From: CAYNTH01 sp964427055
GTDB taxonomy: Archaea; Aenigmatarchaeota; Aenigmatarchaeia; CG10238-14; SCSR01
Assembly (NCBI GenBank): GCA_964427055.1
Contig: CAYRSQ010000009.1
Location: 1 to 23,419 of the forward strand
Direction: 5' to 3'
Length of the DNA stretch: 23,419 nt
Shown here in pieces: positions 23,310 to 23,419 of this stretch. Under the pieces are notes generated by a model, which searched no databases, was not told where the DNA came from, and saw only the letters and a list, made by a program, of their open reading frames with translations. Each line of letters starts with the position of its first letter. Positions within the stretch are counted from its first letter, which is position 1. A program made the translations under genes and the position numbers.

Positions 23310-23419
23310 TCATGAATTCACCTGCGGGCAAAAAGTTGTCCGATGTGTCAGCATGGCATAGATTACACGGATCAACTTATGAGCAGTGGCTAACACAGCC
23401 ATTTTGTAGGGCAATCCCT
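23310..23419 (-). CDS. IS110-family transposase, C-terminal fragment cut by the window edge
   Basis: Only the last 35 codons are in the window. They read GLPYKMAVLATAHKLIRVIY followed by AMLTHRTTF and a stop at 23310-23312. This resembles the C-terminal segment of IS110/IS116/IS902-type transposases (K-x-A-x-x-A-x-x-x-K-L-x-x-x-x-Y-A-M-L), which use a RuvC-like domain plus a serine-containing domain and leave no terminal inverted repeats. The gene continues beyond 23419. The element end between 23220 and 23310 cannot be fixed by eye. Confidence 0.65.
   Translation of the reverse strand, partial: GLPYKMAVLATAHKLIRVIYAMLTHRTTFCPQVNS

Noticed and set aside
1..23419. CRISPR arrays, rRNA and tRNA genes
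   Set aside because: No regularly spaced direct repeats and no tRNA or rRNA signatures were seen on either strand.

Overview
The window looks like a piece of chromosome from a Desulfobacterota/deltaproteobacterial anaerobe, perhaps Syntrophales-like. That assignment is an inference from protein style, several TTG starts and REP-like palindromes; no rRNA or tRNA gene is present to settle it.

Region 1 (about 1-8550) is a plus-strand operon for an unusual acyl product: a membrane-anchored NodB-type deacetylase, a PlsY-like acyl-phosphate:glycerol-3-phosphate acyltransferase, two acyl carrier proteins, two hot-dog dehydratases, an ANL-family acyl ligase, a FabG-type reductase, a LolA-like carrier and a DUF3261-like lipoprotein. 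A convergent Sfp-type phosphopantetheinyl transferase follows on the minus strand.

Region 2 (about 8554-15077) is a tightly overlapping minus-strand operon: a LpxL/HtrB-like acyltransferase, a fused DhaL-DegV (FakA/FakB-like) fatty-acid kinase, a PlsC-like acyltransferase, and an MMPL exporter fused to a C-terminal SAM methyltransferase. Regions 1 and 2 together resemble aryl-polyene (APE)-type clusters, but no ketosynthase lies in the window. The DhaL-DegV and PlsY-like genes suggest a link to acyl-phosphate chemistry: carrier proteins, ligase, reductase and dehydratases build or modify a chain, the acyltransferases place it on a lipid, and LolA/lipoprotein/MMPL move it outward.

Region 3 (about 15080-16490) is a boundary. 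It holds a 110-bp inverted-repeat (MITE-like) element, an IHF-alpha gene, and about 600 bp without a convincing gene but with a strong terminator hairpin.

Region 4 (about 16490-20406) is accessory. A two-gene unit encodes an unrecognised 263-aa protein and a QueC-like PP-loop enzyme fused to a DpnII/MboI-like PD-(D/E)XK nuclease domain; this is a candidate anti-phage system. Two small genes follow (a PD-(D/E)XK-like protein and an HExxH protein). Both are laid out as integron gene cassettes: the box at each cassette's 5' end is the exact reverse complement of the box at its own 3' end, and attC-like hairpins lie between.

Region 5 (about 20427-22366) is a minus-strand group II intron next to the second attC-like site. 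Its maturase gene is split by a one-base frameshift in an A5 run. An orphan promoter, a minus-strand HU gene with its own terminator and promoter, and the C-terminus of an IS110-type transposase close the window.
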